Shown: positions 34,301-44,859, counted from the first letter of the stretch. The stretch: DNA of 64,000 nt from Entoloma clypeatum (GCA_963565915.1 OY751495.1:1-64000), one strand, 5' to 3'. Notes: generated by a model not told the origin, from the letters alone. Translations and numbers: made by a program.

Positions 34301-34644
34301 ATCTTCCAATAACCAAAGACCAGTATTTGGCTGGCGTAGTTTCTCAGAGACATACTGATGCTTCACATCGAATGCTTGTGAATTTAGCCACTTCACAACA
34401 TCGCGCGCGGGGCCGGCTTATTCAAAACGGCAGGTAGTGAATCCACCATCATGAAAGTATTGCGGTTGGTCGCTCACATAGATCTGAGCGATAACTGTCA
34501 ACGCAGGCGATGGTGAGGAATGTAGAAGAAACCCGTACTTGGAGCTGTCCATATATTGATTTGCTGTGCATTATAGTTGTGCTGGTTCCCATTTACCTCA
34601 CTAAAGGTACAATTCTTTGCATTGAAGTTCTGGCAATCGATCAT
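31372..34644 (-). CDS. NACHT-ankyrin NLR-like protein (N-terminal part uncertain)
   Basis: Seven exons keep phase: 34644-34533, 34494-34243, 34186-34162, 34091-33522, 33458-33101, 33052-31740 and 31678-31372, a conceptual 979 codons. The nucleotide-binding part has a P-loop (GSGKT, about residues 123-127, assembled from three exons), a Walker B-like LDALDEC and a winged-helix-like MFRWVQCQLD region. It is followed by several ankyrin repeats (about residues 560-720) and a C-terminal RSHDQG/WTWFDV module common in agaric NLRs. Fungal NLRs are linked to non-self recognition and programmed cell death. The first exon encodes an Asn/Gln-rich stretch. A TAA at codon 63 (34418-34420) and a very short first intron (38 nt) mean that the 5' end is mis-modelled or the gene is disabled. 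Confidence 0.75.
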
Positions 34645-35232
34645 GGCTGTCGTTCAGAATGGCCAAATTGAACCTGGTTTGAACGAGCAGCAAGCTCAAT
34701 TAGGAATGTGGTGATCCGGCATCGTACTGATATGCCGAAATCAAGGTCGCCGCTCGGGAAAAGTCTTCACGAAGCCGATCGCACCCGAACGGACCCCTTG
34801 CGGAGTCCTCCTCTTCCAATAGCGAATCTGCTGCAACGAGTGCTCTTCGACTGCTCCCCAGCGAGCCACTTGCGACCCCGAAAAATTTTGCCGTCTCCGC
34901 CACCGCCCAAAGCTGCGAAAGTTCTGGATGTCGTCCATTGTCGACTGCTTCAAAGACGATCTGCAAGGTGTGTCCTATGGTCGCCGTCAATGTGTTAGGC
35001 TCGTACTCACAGATCACACACACACACAGCCGGGCCGCTGCGCTGCGCCGCGGGGGTAAGGGATGGCACCAACCTCGAAGCTGCTATTTATTGTGCTGTG
35101 ACTACCGTGACGTACTTCCTTGCTTTGCCTCTCTGCTACAATCGAAACCCCGGCGACTCCTCTCGCGCCCTCTTCATAAGCCGAACCCCTTGTTTTCTTG
35201 GGGGAATGACGATTGTTACAGGGAGAGGGGCA
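34645..35232. other. intergenic stretch, nothing firm
   Basis: It contains a short CA microsatellite (about 35023-35032) and a 107-codon minus frame (34700-35023) with no recognised family. Possible upstream region of the NLR-like gene. Confidence 0.4.
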
Positions 35233-35948
35233 TTAGGTTATCCTTGTTAAACTTGTTGCATGCCTCTCTGGCACGTTCTTTGCTGACTCCCACGTCGCTT
35301 CCTCGTTCGGCTGACCCTTCCACTTGACCAGGTACTGCAACCCTTGCTTTTCCCACCTCGTGTCTAGAATATTTTCAACCTCAATTTCCTCATGCCCATC
35401 AACGGTATCAGGCGGGGGAGCGTTCAGGATAGAGTTCTCTTTTTTGGTTTGGATAGGCCGGCGCGACGTGGGGAGTGAGGCGGGACTCATTGACGACTGG
35501 ATGGATCTCTTTCCAAGTCGCAGGGGGATTCAACTCATGAGCGGTACTTCCAACCTTCTTAACTATTGGAAGGTAATATTTATTATCAAGTTTCTTCGCA
35601 GGTCGATCTGTTGCGATATGGGCTCCATCTAGCCAAGCAAGATCCCCGGACTAGTATATCGGGAAATCGCCGACGCTAGGCGCCCGTGATGGGTTGCGGT
35701 CTCCTTCCCGGTGTATGGGTGGCGTCCATGATTAAGAGCAGGTGGCAGCGTGTACGCGGGCTTCATGTCTTTCATGAGCCGAAGCCTCTCGTTGAGGTCC
35801 GCTAGCCGGGACACAGGGAGAAGGTACTTACTCATTAGCTCGTGGGTCTTAGTCTGTCTCGGATGTCCAACCATCTTGTCGTCATAATGCAATTTTATGA
35901 TCTTTTCACGCAACATTTTCATTCTCAGGCACGTAAATCCGTTTCATC
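35233..35948 (-). pseudogene. degenerate chromodomain gypsy remnant (integrase tail plus chromodomain)
   Basis: In minus order it shows part of an integrase zinc-finger region (LHYDDKMVGHP, about 35890), a deletion of the whole catalytic core, then the integrase C-terminal stretch (IATDRPAKKL and ATWKEIHPVVNES, about 35630-35490) and a chromodomain (YLVKWKG and ATWESAKNV, 35400-35260). A frameshift interrupts the zinc-finger part. It is related to, but clearly older than, the intact element at 50468-57048. No LTRs were found beside it. Confidence 0.75.
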
Positions 35949-36560
35949 TACGTGATGACACCGTTCTGCTCCCTCCACCCCATTTCTTTCGGCATCCAAT
36001 TTTTTCTGCACCTAGACATCTATAAAACCACGCGCGCTTTTGATTTCCCTTGAAAGTTGTTCCTGGTCAAGTCCTCCAAGGTTAAATTCGACGACCTAAA
36101 ATGTTTTGGCTTCAGAATCATGACATTTTCGTTATCCATCTCCCCCGTTTCATGGTCTGGTCGTCTCCACAGAGCACCGGCCTTGCTCATAGAGCTCCCT
36201 GGCCTGTGTTTGAGGGTGAAGTCGTAGTCCTGAAGCTCGGAAACCCAGCGTGTTTACCGACGATTCAACTTCTGCGGTTTTGGAAATACTCATGATTCTC
36301 ATGATTTCTCCCTTGTTTCACGCAGGTATTGTCGCCACTCCCCTTTCCGTCTGGCTGCTGCTGTATGGGACCAAGTGCGTCCCAGCTATCAGCAAGATCC
36401 AAGGCTTCTTTTTCTGTATCGGGCTGTAAAAAAAACAGTGCATCTATTGACTCCCCCCAAAAAAAAGCCGTCCATCACGTTCAAGTGAAGTGTTCAAGCG
36501 CTTAGACGCATCAGCCGAACCAATATTCCGTCGAACCACCATTCCTCACGTCCTGGACCC
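35949..36560. other. intergenic stretch, nothing recognised
   Basis: Only short open frames and a few homopolymer runs. Confidence 0.4.
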
Positions 36561-37381
36561 TCATAAGCCCAGAAAACGTAGCACTTTCGCCCACATCAAC
36601 CGATACATCAAATCCAGTCCCAGGATCACCCATCACCCCACGACATGCGCACAATACGGGACTGTTATGTACGGCTCGCTGCCTGGTGGCGGCCGTATCA
36701 TAGGTACGGTGACGAGGAACACGTTAGCGAGACCAAAGAATAGAGCTGTATCTCGAGCCCCCGTCGCGACGGCGAGGCCAGTCCGAGTAGTATGGTTGGT
36801 AGACACAGAGGTAGATCATACCAAACGCTAGCAAGCCGTTGATGACTGATGTGGGATACGATAGCTAAAGAACAAAAAAAATGAGAAGGGGTCCGCGAGG
36901 ATGATACTATGTTTAGGAGAAAAGCTGACCACGTTGAGAACGAAGTTGTACGTGTCTTCAGGTGGGACAGCAAGCATGACGACGACACATACAGCCCAAT
37001 CTTTTTGACACAAATTTTAGAAAGATCGTAGTAGACGGTATTGATTGGACTCACGAAGACCGAGACCCGCGAGTGGTGCGCCGAAAGGATGGTTTGAAGC
37101 CCAAAACTTGCTGACGGGCAGTATACCATCTCTACCGAGTTCCTGGTTCACACGACCTTGCGAGAAGAACTGCCATAGAATGCATATCGGCGGTGATATT
37201 TACAAAATCCACACCTGAGACACAACGTTCCCGAGCGTCGACAGGGCAATGAAGGCCGAAAGGACGCTCTCCAGAGCGGCGACCAGACGCAGAGCCCATT
37301 ATCTCTGCTTTGGTCGCCCCCACGAAGTAGGCTACATGACAAGCATGTATAAACTCGCCACGAGGGCAATTGCGAACTTTC
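36561..37381 (-). pseudogene. LAT-type amino-acid permease, 5'-truncated pseudogene
   Basis: Blocks of an amino-acid permease of the APC/LAT type follow in order on the minus strand: a helix ending LVASLYMLV, AYFVGATKAEIMGS, LSTLGNVVSQ, a GRVNQELGRDGILPVSKFWAS motif, a P-DTYNFVLNV helix and a C-terminal stretch. Recognisable GT-AG introns remain (for example around 37195-37240). At least three frame breaks are seen (near 37330, 37285 and 36780), plus an in-frame TGA at 36633-36635. The 5' half of the gene is missing, and its place is occupied by the 3' end of HNH gene C. Amino-acid uptake function is lost. Confidence 0.75.
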
Positions 37382-37443
37382 CTGCGATACAAAGGATTCG
37401 TAATTTTTCATACAAGATTCCTGATGTCCCCTACCTTAGCTAT

Positions 37444-38618
37444 TTATTTAGGGTTGGATCGGGTTGGGTCGTCGTCCCCGGATGTATCGGATAATTGGGC
37501 TGGCGGCAGTACTCGCATATACTTGGCAATATTCTCTTCAGCAGTACCCTCCCATGATTCGCCTTCGATGACCGCTGCTTTCCAACTTGGCTGTTGATGA
37601 GCATAACGCATTATGCCTTCTAGTTCAGAGGTGTTTGTCATCGGATTCTTGAAGGTAGTGGTGTTTGGGAGTTTCCTTTTGCATCGGTGACGGCTGTGGG
37701 TGGCAGGCTTGTTCGGGACGGGATGGCGTTGCACAAGTCGAGAGAGTGATGTAGCCGCGTTTGCCTGAAAATCGTTTTCTGCCGTATTGTCATAGGTTTC
37801 TCGTCCGCTAGATCGGGTACAAGGCTTTAGGAGGGCGGTTGGAGAGAGATCATCACCACTCCGCTCTCCCTCGTCTTCCTCGCCGTCCTCGTTGTCGTCC
37901 TCCCCACCACTTGCCCAGTTATGTCCTCCATCGCTACTGCCGCCGCTGCTCTTGACGTTCTCGATCCAGCTTTGCCATTTGGGAGGAAACTCGATCGGGC
38001 GATCAGCAAACTCTGGGAGGTATGGGTAACGACCCCGGACACGCATTTCTTGGTCAAGGAAAGCGCCATAAAATGGTATCCGTTGGTCACCGGGAAATAA
38101 TCTGACAGCACGGCCATGGAAACAATCGAGGTCTGGAAAGCGGGCGAGGTTGATAAAGACGAAACGTCGGGACTATGCGAAGGGTTCTAGCCAACAGCGC
38201 AAGATGAGGTGGGCATGAACGTACCGTCGGCTCCCAGCGAATGAAGAAGCGATGTTGATTAAAATCATCATGATGATTTCTACACATCAAAACACCGTTT
38301 CTAGCTTCGTGGCGAACACCCTTGGATGGCGAAGGGATAAGGCCCTTTTGTCTCAAAAATTCCCACTGGAGATGCCTGAGTTAACGTAGGCAGGCATATC
38401 AAAATAACGAATAAACTAACTCTTTCATTTTCGAACTTTGGCACTAGATGACAGTGTTCTAAGCCGATTTCACGACCACAGACAATGCATCTCCCACTAT
38501 CCCTGGCATCAATCGCTGTGTCGAAGGCTTCAGTATTGGATATGTGTGAGATGGCTTCATCGTCATATGGAAATGGAGGTGCGGTGAGCAGAAGAGGTGT
38601 TGGCGTCCAAGTAGTCAT
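37444..38618 (-). CDS. HNH nuclease-domain protein C
   Basis: Three exons, 38618-38421, 38365-38225 and 38172-37444, with GT-AG introns of 55 and 52 nt, encode 355 aa. The zinc/HNH part is compact: C44xxCG, then EHCHLVP (H57), N89 in RNGVLMC and H97/H98 before DDF. It is followed by a region with FPGDQRIPFYGAFLDQEM and RYPYLP motifs, a short acidic stretch and a low-complexity C-terminus. It is diverged from HNH genes A and B but shares domain order and an intron just after the His-containing motif. Confidence 0.8.
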
Positions 38619-38878
38619 TTCTAGATATTAAATTGTTTTTTAAGAGAGGATTGGATGAAGCAAGGACTCGGAGTCAGAGTGTTTTAGATTGCACGATTTT
38701 TTTTGCTGACTCAGCACTTTTGCCTGCAAAGGTGTCACGACCTCCTCAAATGTCAGCAAAGTGTGAGATGGAGCTGTTGGGAGATGATTGCGAGAGTTAA
38801 AGAGATCGTCTCTCGTTCTCCTATTCATTAACTACTGTTGGTCTATTTATAGGCCATTCGGACAAGCTTGGGTCAGGT

Positions 38879-39371
38879 CCGACAAGAAACTATTACTTGG
38901 TTATCCATTTTCCACTCCTTGCTCATTTCCAGTGGTAGCGATCCCTCTAAATGTTTCATGATTAATGGTACCAAACGCGATGTACCGCACAATGAAGCTA
39001 TGATGCTAATACAAGTCCACGATTGCAAGAGAAGAAAAGATACACGAACGCCAAAGCCACTAAACCACCAAAATACCCCCTCATGCTTTCTGACCGAATC
39101 TACCCAGCAATTCCGTGTACAAAACATCCGCATCATGACCGCTCTTGCCTAGTATGTTCCTTTTTGAAGTGGTTTGAAATCAGGAAGGCGACGTTTGAAG
39201 CACATATTAACGGAGGAAAGCTTATTATGGATTAGCTCACCCAAAATCTGCTCAAAGTTCAAGCGAGGATCGCAGAACGACTGTCGGATTGCAAGTCGTG
39301 AGTCCTCCGCACAATATGAAACAAAAAAACAGCTCTTTCCTGGTATCTCAAGCCCAACTCATCAGCAATGA
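38879..39371 (-). pseudogene. broken duplicate of the DAHP synthase 3' end
   Basis: About 480 bp match 8310-8770, covering the last exons and 3' untranslated region of the DAHP synthase gene. The copy has lost the GC donor of intron 14 (GA instead), and a 2-nt deletion shifts the last exon out of frame. Similarity stops about 10-15 bp before the copia insertion at 39381. It is a dispersed partial duplication about 30 kb from the parent. Confidence 0.85.
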
Positions 39372-39380
39372 GGCAAGAGT

Positions 39381-39691
39381 TGTTGAAACTTTTCCCATCA
39401 CGTAGATTAGATTAGATTAGATTACATCACGTGACCTTTACATATCTTCATTACATACTTGTTTGGTTGGTACAAACAGTAGTACGGTATATAAGACCAG
39501 GAAACTGTCAATATCAACAAGTTGTCTCTTGACTCTTAACCAGCTCCATCGCTCTCACCAGCCTCAACCGCTCTCACCAGCCTTACCCCCCTCCAAACCA
39601 TGTAAGTGACTATAGCGGTATCGTAGAGTACTTCCACTGTAGCCGTGTTGCTCAGTACACCTGTGGCTAGCGCCCAGGTGGAACTTCAACA
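39381..39691 (+). repeat. copia element 1, 5' LTR
   Basis: A 311-bp LTR with four GATTA repeats near its start, a CACGTG box (39428-39433), a TATATAAG box (39488-39495), a pyrimidine-rich stretch downstream of it typical of fungal start regions, and a GTAAGT donor-like site at 39602-39607. Confidence 0.95.
39488..39495 (+). promoter_or_regulatory. TATA box of the copia LTR
   Basis: TATATAAG lies 60 bp downstream of a CACGTG box that bHLH factors commonly bind. Both recur in the other LTRs, although the box is CATGTG in the LTRs at 46325 and 63893. Confidence 0.6.
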
Positions 39692-39706
39692 GGTTATGGG
39701 CCCCGG
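39692..39706 (+). other. copia primer-binding site, half-tRNA initiator Met type
   Basis: GGTTATGGGCCCCGG directly follows the 5' LTR. Its complement contains CCCATAACC, the anticodon loop region of initiator tRNA-Met, as in the half-tRNA priming known for Drosophila copia. The same site follows the LTRs ending at 46634 and 58684. Confidence 0.75.
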
Positions 39707-40054
39707 ATAGCAGAGGGACTTGGGAAACGCTGGCAACAGCGAGTACCTGCCCACTCTACCCTGGTTGGCGAAGAACCGATCGAAAGATCTAGGTTCTGAG
39801 TCTCACTTCTTCACATATGAACCTGGGAACGTCATTACGACAAGTACCTGTCATGAGACGTCCCTAAAGGGGATTGACCTAGTACACTCCATGTGGAAAC
39901 GTTGATCGCACCTTATACGTTTCTGACATATAAAGGGTTTTCCCGTGACCGCTATTCCTAAAGGGAATATGTCATAAGGAATCATTTAATTGTTTTCTTG
40001 AATCATATTCATAACACATCACTGATTGGGAACCCTTTTTTAGATTCATCTACA

Positions 40055-42721
40055 ATGTCTACTTCTCGCTCTGCTCTTGACACCATCACCCCCTTTGACG
40101 GCATCGACTACCAAAGTTGGGCCGAAAAGATGAAGTCCTACCTCCTCCATCAAGGAGTTTGGCGCCTCGTTTCTGGCGACATCACCCGCCCTGTGATCGC
40201 CGACTTCACCACCACGGTCTCCACCCCTGGTGCCACTGCTGCCGCCCCCCCTGTGCTGGCTACTACAGTCGACCAGCCCGGCTTCCGCAAGGAAGAAAAA
40301 GCTTGGATCAGGGACGACGACGTAGCTCTCGGGGCGATACGCCTGAAGGTCTCTGAGGCGATCAGACGCCACATCAAGGACAGCACCTCGGCACTTGGCG
40401 CGTGGAAAACGCTGAAGGATGCCTACTCTAAGGTATCCCCGGCCGTCATCTTCGGCGATTTCAAGGCCGCCGCCACCTACAAACTGTCTGGACGCGACCC
40501 AGTGCCTGAAATTGAACGCCTGGGGTCTCTCTTCGCCCGGCTCGCTGATTCAAGCTTTGTCGTCCCCGACTTGATGCAGGCAATGATCCTGGCCAATGCG
40601 ATTCCCGACGCCTGGTCATCACTTTCCACCGCCCTTTTCCAGGTCTACGACGCCGACGATTTCACCTACAAAGCCGTCGCCGACAGCATCATCTCTGAAT
40701 ACCGGCGCAAGTATTCAATCGGGTCTACTCGTACGTCCAATGAGCAGGCCAAGAAGATTTCCGGGACAAAACGAAAGGGGCAGGACCCCAAATGGGAAAA
40801 GCAGCAAAAGCCGAGTACCTCGCAGAACGATGCTGACGAACAGCCTAACTCGGGCGACCCAAGTACCGCTTCTGAAAAGAAGAAGGGAAAGGGACGCTGG
40901 CACAATCAGAAGAAAAGCGCTAACACTGCGGACAACACGTCCGACCATATGGAAGAAACGGTTGAGTTTGTTGCTCCCGCCATCCACTTCCCTCCTCTCC
41001 TGCCACCATCCTTCACTACCGTCACCGGGCGCGGAAAAACGATGAGCACCGCCCAGCCAGACTCTCAGCGGATGCAGTCGCTCCTTCAGCGAATGAACCC
41101 GCCTCCATCCCAGTACACCGGGCTTCCTTCGGGCAAGCCGTCCGTGTGGAAGAAAAACGACCATGTTCGCAAACTCGCGCGCGGCATTGGTGCTCGCCCC
41201 TCAGGGTCAAATCTTCGCATTCTGGATACGATTATCCCAGAAGAAGACGAAAGACCGTCCAAGCAGCGTCGAGTTACTCCGCCGCTGGACCAAACCCTTA
41301 GGATGATGGACATAGACCATCAAAGCGAGCGGATGGGGCCGGACCAATTCGAAGATGGGCTCATTGAACTTGACGGTTCGTCATCTTCCTCTCCTGAATC
41401 TGACCAATTAAGGAAAGCTAATAACACCTCCTTGCAGACGTGTAAAATATTAGCTAGTACTAGTGCAGAATGTATGGATCATATTGACAACGATCTATAT
41501 AAAAAATATACAAAGCACTTTGCGTCATGTACACACTGTAAGGAGAAAGAACATGCACAATGGATCTTAGACTCCGGTGCCTCGTTACACTTTACCCATG
41601 AGTTCAAGGACTTCGCGTACTACAGGCCTCTTAAGGCTAAGCGATTTGTCCAAACAGCTGAAAAGGGAAAGAAACTGGAAATTCTCGGAGTTGGGGCCGT
41701 TCCAGTACGGCATACCCTAAATGGGGAAGTAAAAACCCACCTTCTCCGACCTGTATTCTACATTCCGGACATGGACACACGCCTATTGTCCCTAGGCGTC
41801 TTCCTTAATCACGGATACAAAGTAGACGGAATGCGTGGAGAAATCAACATCTCCAAAGGACAGAACAAAATACAGTTCTCGCCTCACATTCTCGGACAAA
41901 CCATTTATTGGTTAGACACTGAAATACGCTATGACCAAATCCACGCGATCTCTAGCGAAATCACTGTCGAAACCTGGCATAAACGCCTTGGCCACCCAAA
42001 TGACCAAGCGCTCAATAAGATTCCCACTAGTACCAAAGGAGTACCCAAAATGTTATTACGTGAGAAATCACAGGAAAGCTGCACGGGGTGTCTAAAAGGG
42101 AAAATGCCAAATCAATCTTATCCTAACTCGATGACAAGGGCTGTCAAACCCTTTGATTTGATCCATTCAGATTTGAAGCAGATATCCACGGCATCGTACC
42201 ATAAGTACAAATATTTCCTTACCTTTTTGGACGATTTTTCATCCCATGTCTGGGTCGTCTTGCTTAGGAAGAAGTCAGGCGCCATCACGGTGCTGAAACA
42301 ATTCCTTGCGATGATCCAGAATCAATTTGCCGCTACCCCTAAAAAGTGGCGGGTTGATGGAGGTGGAGAATTTGACGAATACAAGGATGTACTTGCCGAT
42401 CATGGAATTCTGATCGATGTCACGCTCCCATATCAGCACCAGCAGAATGGTAGAGCAGAAAGGATCAATCGAACACTATGGGAAAAATCTCAGGCATTGC
42501 ACTTCGATGCATGCTTACCGCCCATGTGGTGGGAATTCTGTTTGGAACACGCAGCATTTCTCTACAACAGAACCCCCATGCAGCGTCTTGAATGGAAAAC
42601 CCCTTACTTCAGGGTAACCAATGAGATCCCCGACATGTCTAGCGTCAGAGTATTCGGATGTCAGGCATATGTATATATCCCAAAGGAGAAACGTAGGAAC
42701 TCCCTGGAATCAAGATCCTGA
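40055..42721 (+). CDS. gag-pol: copia element 1 Gag-protease-integrase part
   Basis: This is the first part of a frame that would run to 44782 (1575 codons) but for TGA codons at 42719-42721 and 43157-43159. The Gag-like region begins MSTSRSALD and lacks a full CCHC knuckle; only CTHCKEKEH remains just before the protease. Protease active site is DSGA at about residue 506. An integrase follows, with a pre-integrase HKRLGH...CTGCLKGK zinc finger and a catalytic D, D, E set (HSDLKQ, RVDGGGEF and NGRAERINRTL). The ATG at 40055 follows a TTTTTTAG acceptor-like site. The product is a virus-like-particle polyprotein of a retrotransposon. Confidence 0.9.
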   Translation: MSTSRSALDTITPFDGIDYQSWAEKMKSYLLHQGVWRLVSGDITRPVIADFTTTVSTPGATAAAPPVLATTVDQPGFRKEEKAWIRDDDVALGAIRLKVSEAIRRHIKDSTSALGAWKTLKDAYSKVSPAVIFGDFKAAATYKLSGRDPVPEIERLGSLFARLADSSFVVPDLMQAMILANAIPDAWSSLSTALFQVYDADDFTYKAVADSIISEYRRKYSIGSTRTSNEQAKKISGTKRKGQDPKWEKQQKPSTSQNDADEQPNSGDPSTASEKKKGKGRWHNQKKSANTADNTSDHMEETVEFVAPAIHFPPLLPPSFTTVTGRGKTMSTAQPDSQRMQSLLQRMNPPPSQYTGLPSGKPSVWKKNDHVRKLARGIGARPSGSNLRILDTIIPEEDERPSKQRRVTPPLDQTLRMMDIDHQSERMGPDQFEDGLIELDGSSSSSPESDQLRKANNTSLQTCKILASTSAECMDHIDNDLYKKYTKHFASCTHCKEKEHAQWILDSGASLHFTHEFKDFAYYRPLKAKRFVQTAEKGKKLEILGVGAVPVRHTLNGEVKTHLLRPVFYIPDMDTRLLSLGVFLNHGYKVDGMRGEINISKGQNKIQFSPHILGQTIYWLDTEIRYDQIHAISSEITVETWHKRLGHPNDQALNKIPTSTKGVPKMLLREKSQESCTGCLKGKMPNQSYPNSMTRAVKPFDLIHSDLKQISTASYHKYKYFLTFLDDFSSHVWVVLLRKKSGAITVLKQFLAMIQNQFAATPKKWRVDGGGEFDEYKDVLADHGILIDVTLPYQHQQNGRAERINRTLWEKSQALHFDACLPPMWWEFCLEHAAFLYNRTPMQRLEWKTPYFRVTNEIPDMSSVRVFGCQAYVYIPKEKRRNSLESRS

Positions 42722-44782
42722 TTGATGATTTATCTCGGATCGAAACCAGGGGTCAAAGGATACCGCTTCATGGATCCTGAAACCAACACGATTTTCATGG
42801 GCGGGAAAGCTATCTTTGATGAAAGCAAGTACCCTAGATGCCACATTGACCCGTTGCCAGAAAACCACCCAGAAATGGAAAACCCAGAGCCGGCTGATGA
42901 GTTTGAGGATCTCATTCCCGGCAGCAACGATGACGATAGTCACAACGAAACACCTCATATCCCAGTTCCCATTGAACAGGATCAACCTGAATCAGACAAC
43001 GAACTGCCTGCCAGTGAGCCTGATGACGAACCGCGAGTACCCACTCCGGAACCCGAGCAAGTACCAGATCGACCGATCAGGGAACGACGAGTTCGGAAGA
43101 TGCCAGGAAGCATCTATGGGGAAGACACTCCAGCGTCTGATCTTGAAAAATTAGATTGAAGACGGAGATTGGGCGGTCAAACGGCATGGATGAATGACCT
43201 CCTGATGGAGGCAACATCAGTCCAAGTTGGCATCGTTGAAATGTCCCATAAAGACATATACCCTCTTCCAAATAAAGAAGACTGGTATGCGGCTGAACGT
43301 AAAGAGCTAGACATGCTCAAACGCCGCGGGGTGATCACGGAGCTAGTACCCCTGCCTGCAGGGAGGAAAGCTCTAAGGAACAAATGGGTTTACAACGAAA
43401 AGTCCGACGGGCGTCTGAAAGCGCGCCTCGTCGCAAAAGGCTTCTCACAGGTAGAAGGGATCGACTTTGATCAGATCTTCTCACCAGTTGTAAGATATGA
43501 AACCGTCCGATTAATACTGGCATTGACAGCCCTTGAAGGGTGGTTCATGACTCTTTTGGACGTCTCATCAGCCTTCCTCTATGGAACGCTCCGTGAAGTC
43601 ATTTACATGCGACAGCCTGAGGGCTACATAGTAAAAGGGAAAGAACACCTCGTGTACCAACTATTCAAAGCTCTATATGGACTTAAGCAGGCCGCATTAG
43701 CCTGGTGGAGGGAACTTGATTCCTCCATGAAAAAGCTCGGCTTTGTCTGGCTTCACTCCGATGCGGGAGTGTTCATTCACAAAAGTACCAACGGGGAAAT
43801 TGTAATTGCCGTCATCTATGTCGACGACTCTGCTTTTCTCGGCACAAACCGGGAATATACGCTAGAAAAGAAGAAGGCCTTCATGACAACATGGGAATGC
43901 AGGGACCTAGGTCACCTAGTGCCCGATGGGGAACCAAAGGAATTTCTCTCAATCCAAATAAGGCAACGTGGGAAGAGGATCTTCATTGATCAAGTACCTT
44001 ACCTTGAAAAAATTCTGGCACGCATGGGGATGAGCGAATCTAATGCCACCCATACCCCACTCCCTACGGGCTACAAACCCATGGCGTCCGAAGATGAACC
44101 CAATGCGGAACTCCGATCCAAGTACCAATCCGTCATCGGATCACTCCTATATCTGATGATTGGAACGAGGCCTGACATCTGCTTTGCTGTAATCAAAATG
44201 TCCCAATTTTCCGCAAATCCCACAAAATGCCATTTAGAGGTGGCTAGGGATATTTGCAGATATTTAAAGGCAACGAAAAATTACGCAATAATGTATGATG
44301 GGGACTCAGGGAAAGGGATCTATGCATTCACAGACTCCGACTGGGCGTCAGATGAGAACATGAGGAGGTCTACCACCGGCTTCTTCATATCACTGGCGTC
44401 TGGAGCGATAACATGGGTATCATCGGCGCAAAAAACCATCGCCCTCTCTTCTACAGAAGCAGAGTATATGGCGCTATCAGATTGCAGTCGCGCAGCAACA
44501 TGGCTGAGAAGCATGCTTGCCGAACTTGGAATGCAGATCGGATCAGTACCGATCTATGGAGATAACAACGGCTCCATCTTTATCGCATCCAACCCTGTGA
44601 CTGAGAAGCAATCCAAGCACATTGACGTGCGATTCCACTTCGTCAGAGAAAAAGTCTCTGAAGGGATAATTACGGTCGAATTCATTGAAGGAGTGAACAA
44701 CCCCGCAGACCTTTTAACTAAGAATCTGGGAAAAATCCTCTTTTCCAAGTTTATCCCGTACTTCGGATTGATAAAAAACTAG
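42722..44782 (+). pseudogene. pol: copia element 1 integrase tail, reverse transcriptase and RNase H, cut off by two TGA codons
   Basis: The same frame continues after TGA at 42719-42721, through an acidic integrase tail, a second TGA at 43157-43159, then reverse transcriptase ([24 protein letters not shown] at about codon 1255) and RNase H (DSDWASDE, LSSTEAEYMAL, ADLLTKNLG), ending at TAG. In element 3 the two stop positions are Arg codons (CGA). The enzymatic parts are otherwise intact, so this copy would make no reverse transcriptase unless the stops are read through. Confidence 0.85.
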
Positions 44783-44859
44783 GCGAAACAGAGTACCTAT
44801 ATATATATATGTGGGAAAAAGTAAGATGTATTTAGAAGTATGTACTAAATATGGGGGGG

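Noticed and set aside
42890..42905. CTGATGAG stretch resembling a hammerhead core inside copia pol
   Set aside because: No GAAA box or complementary stems at the right spacing; it encodes the acidic integrase tail.
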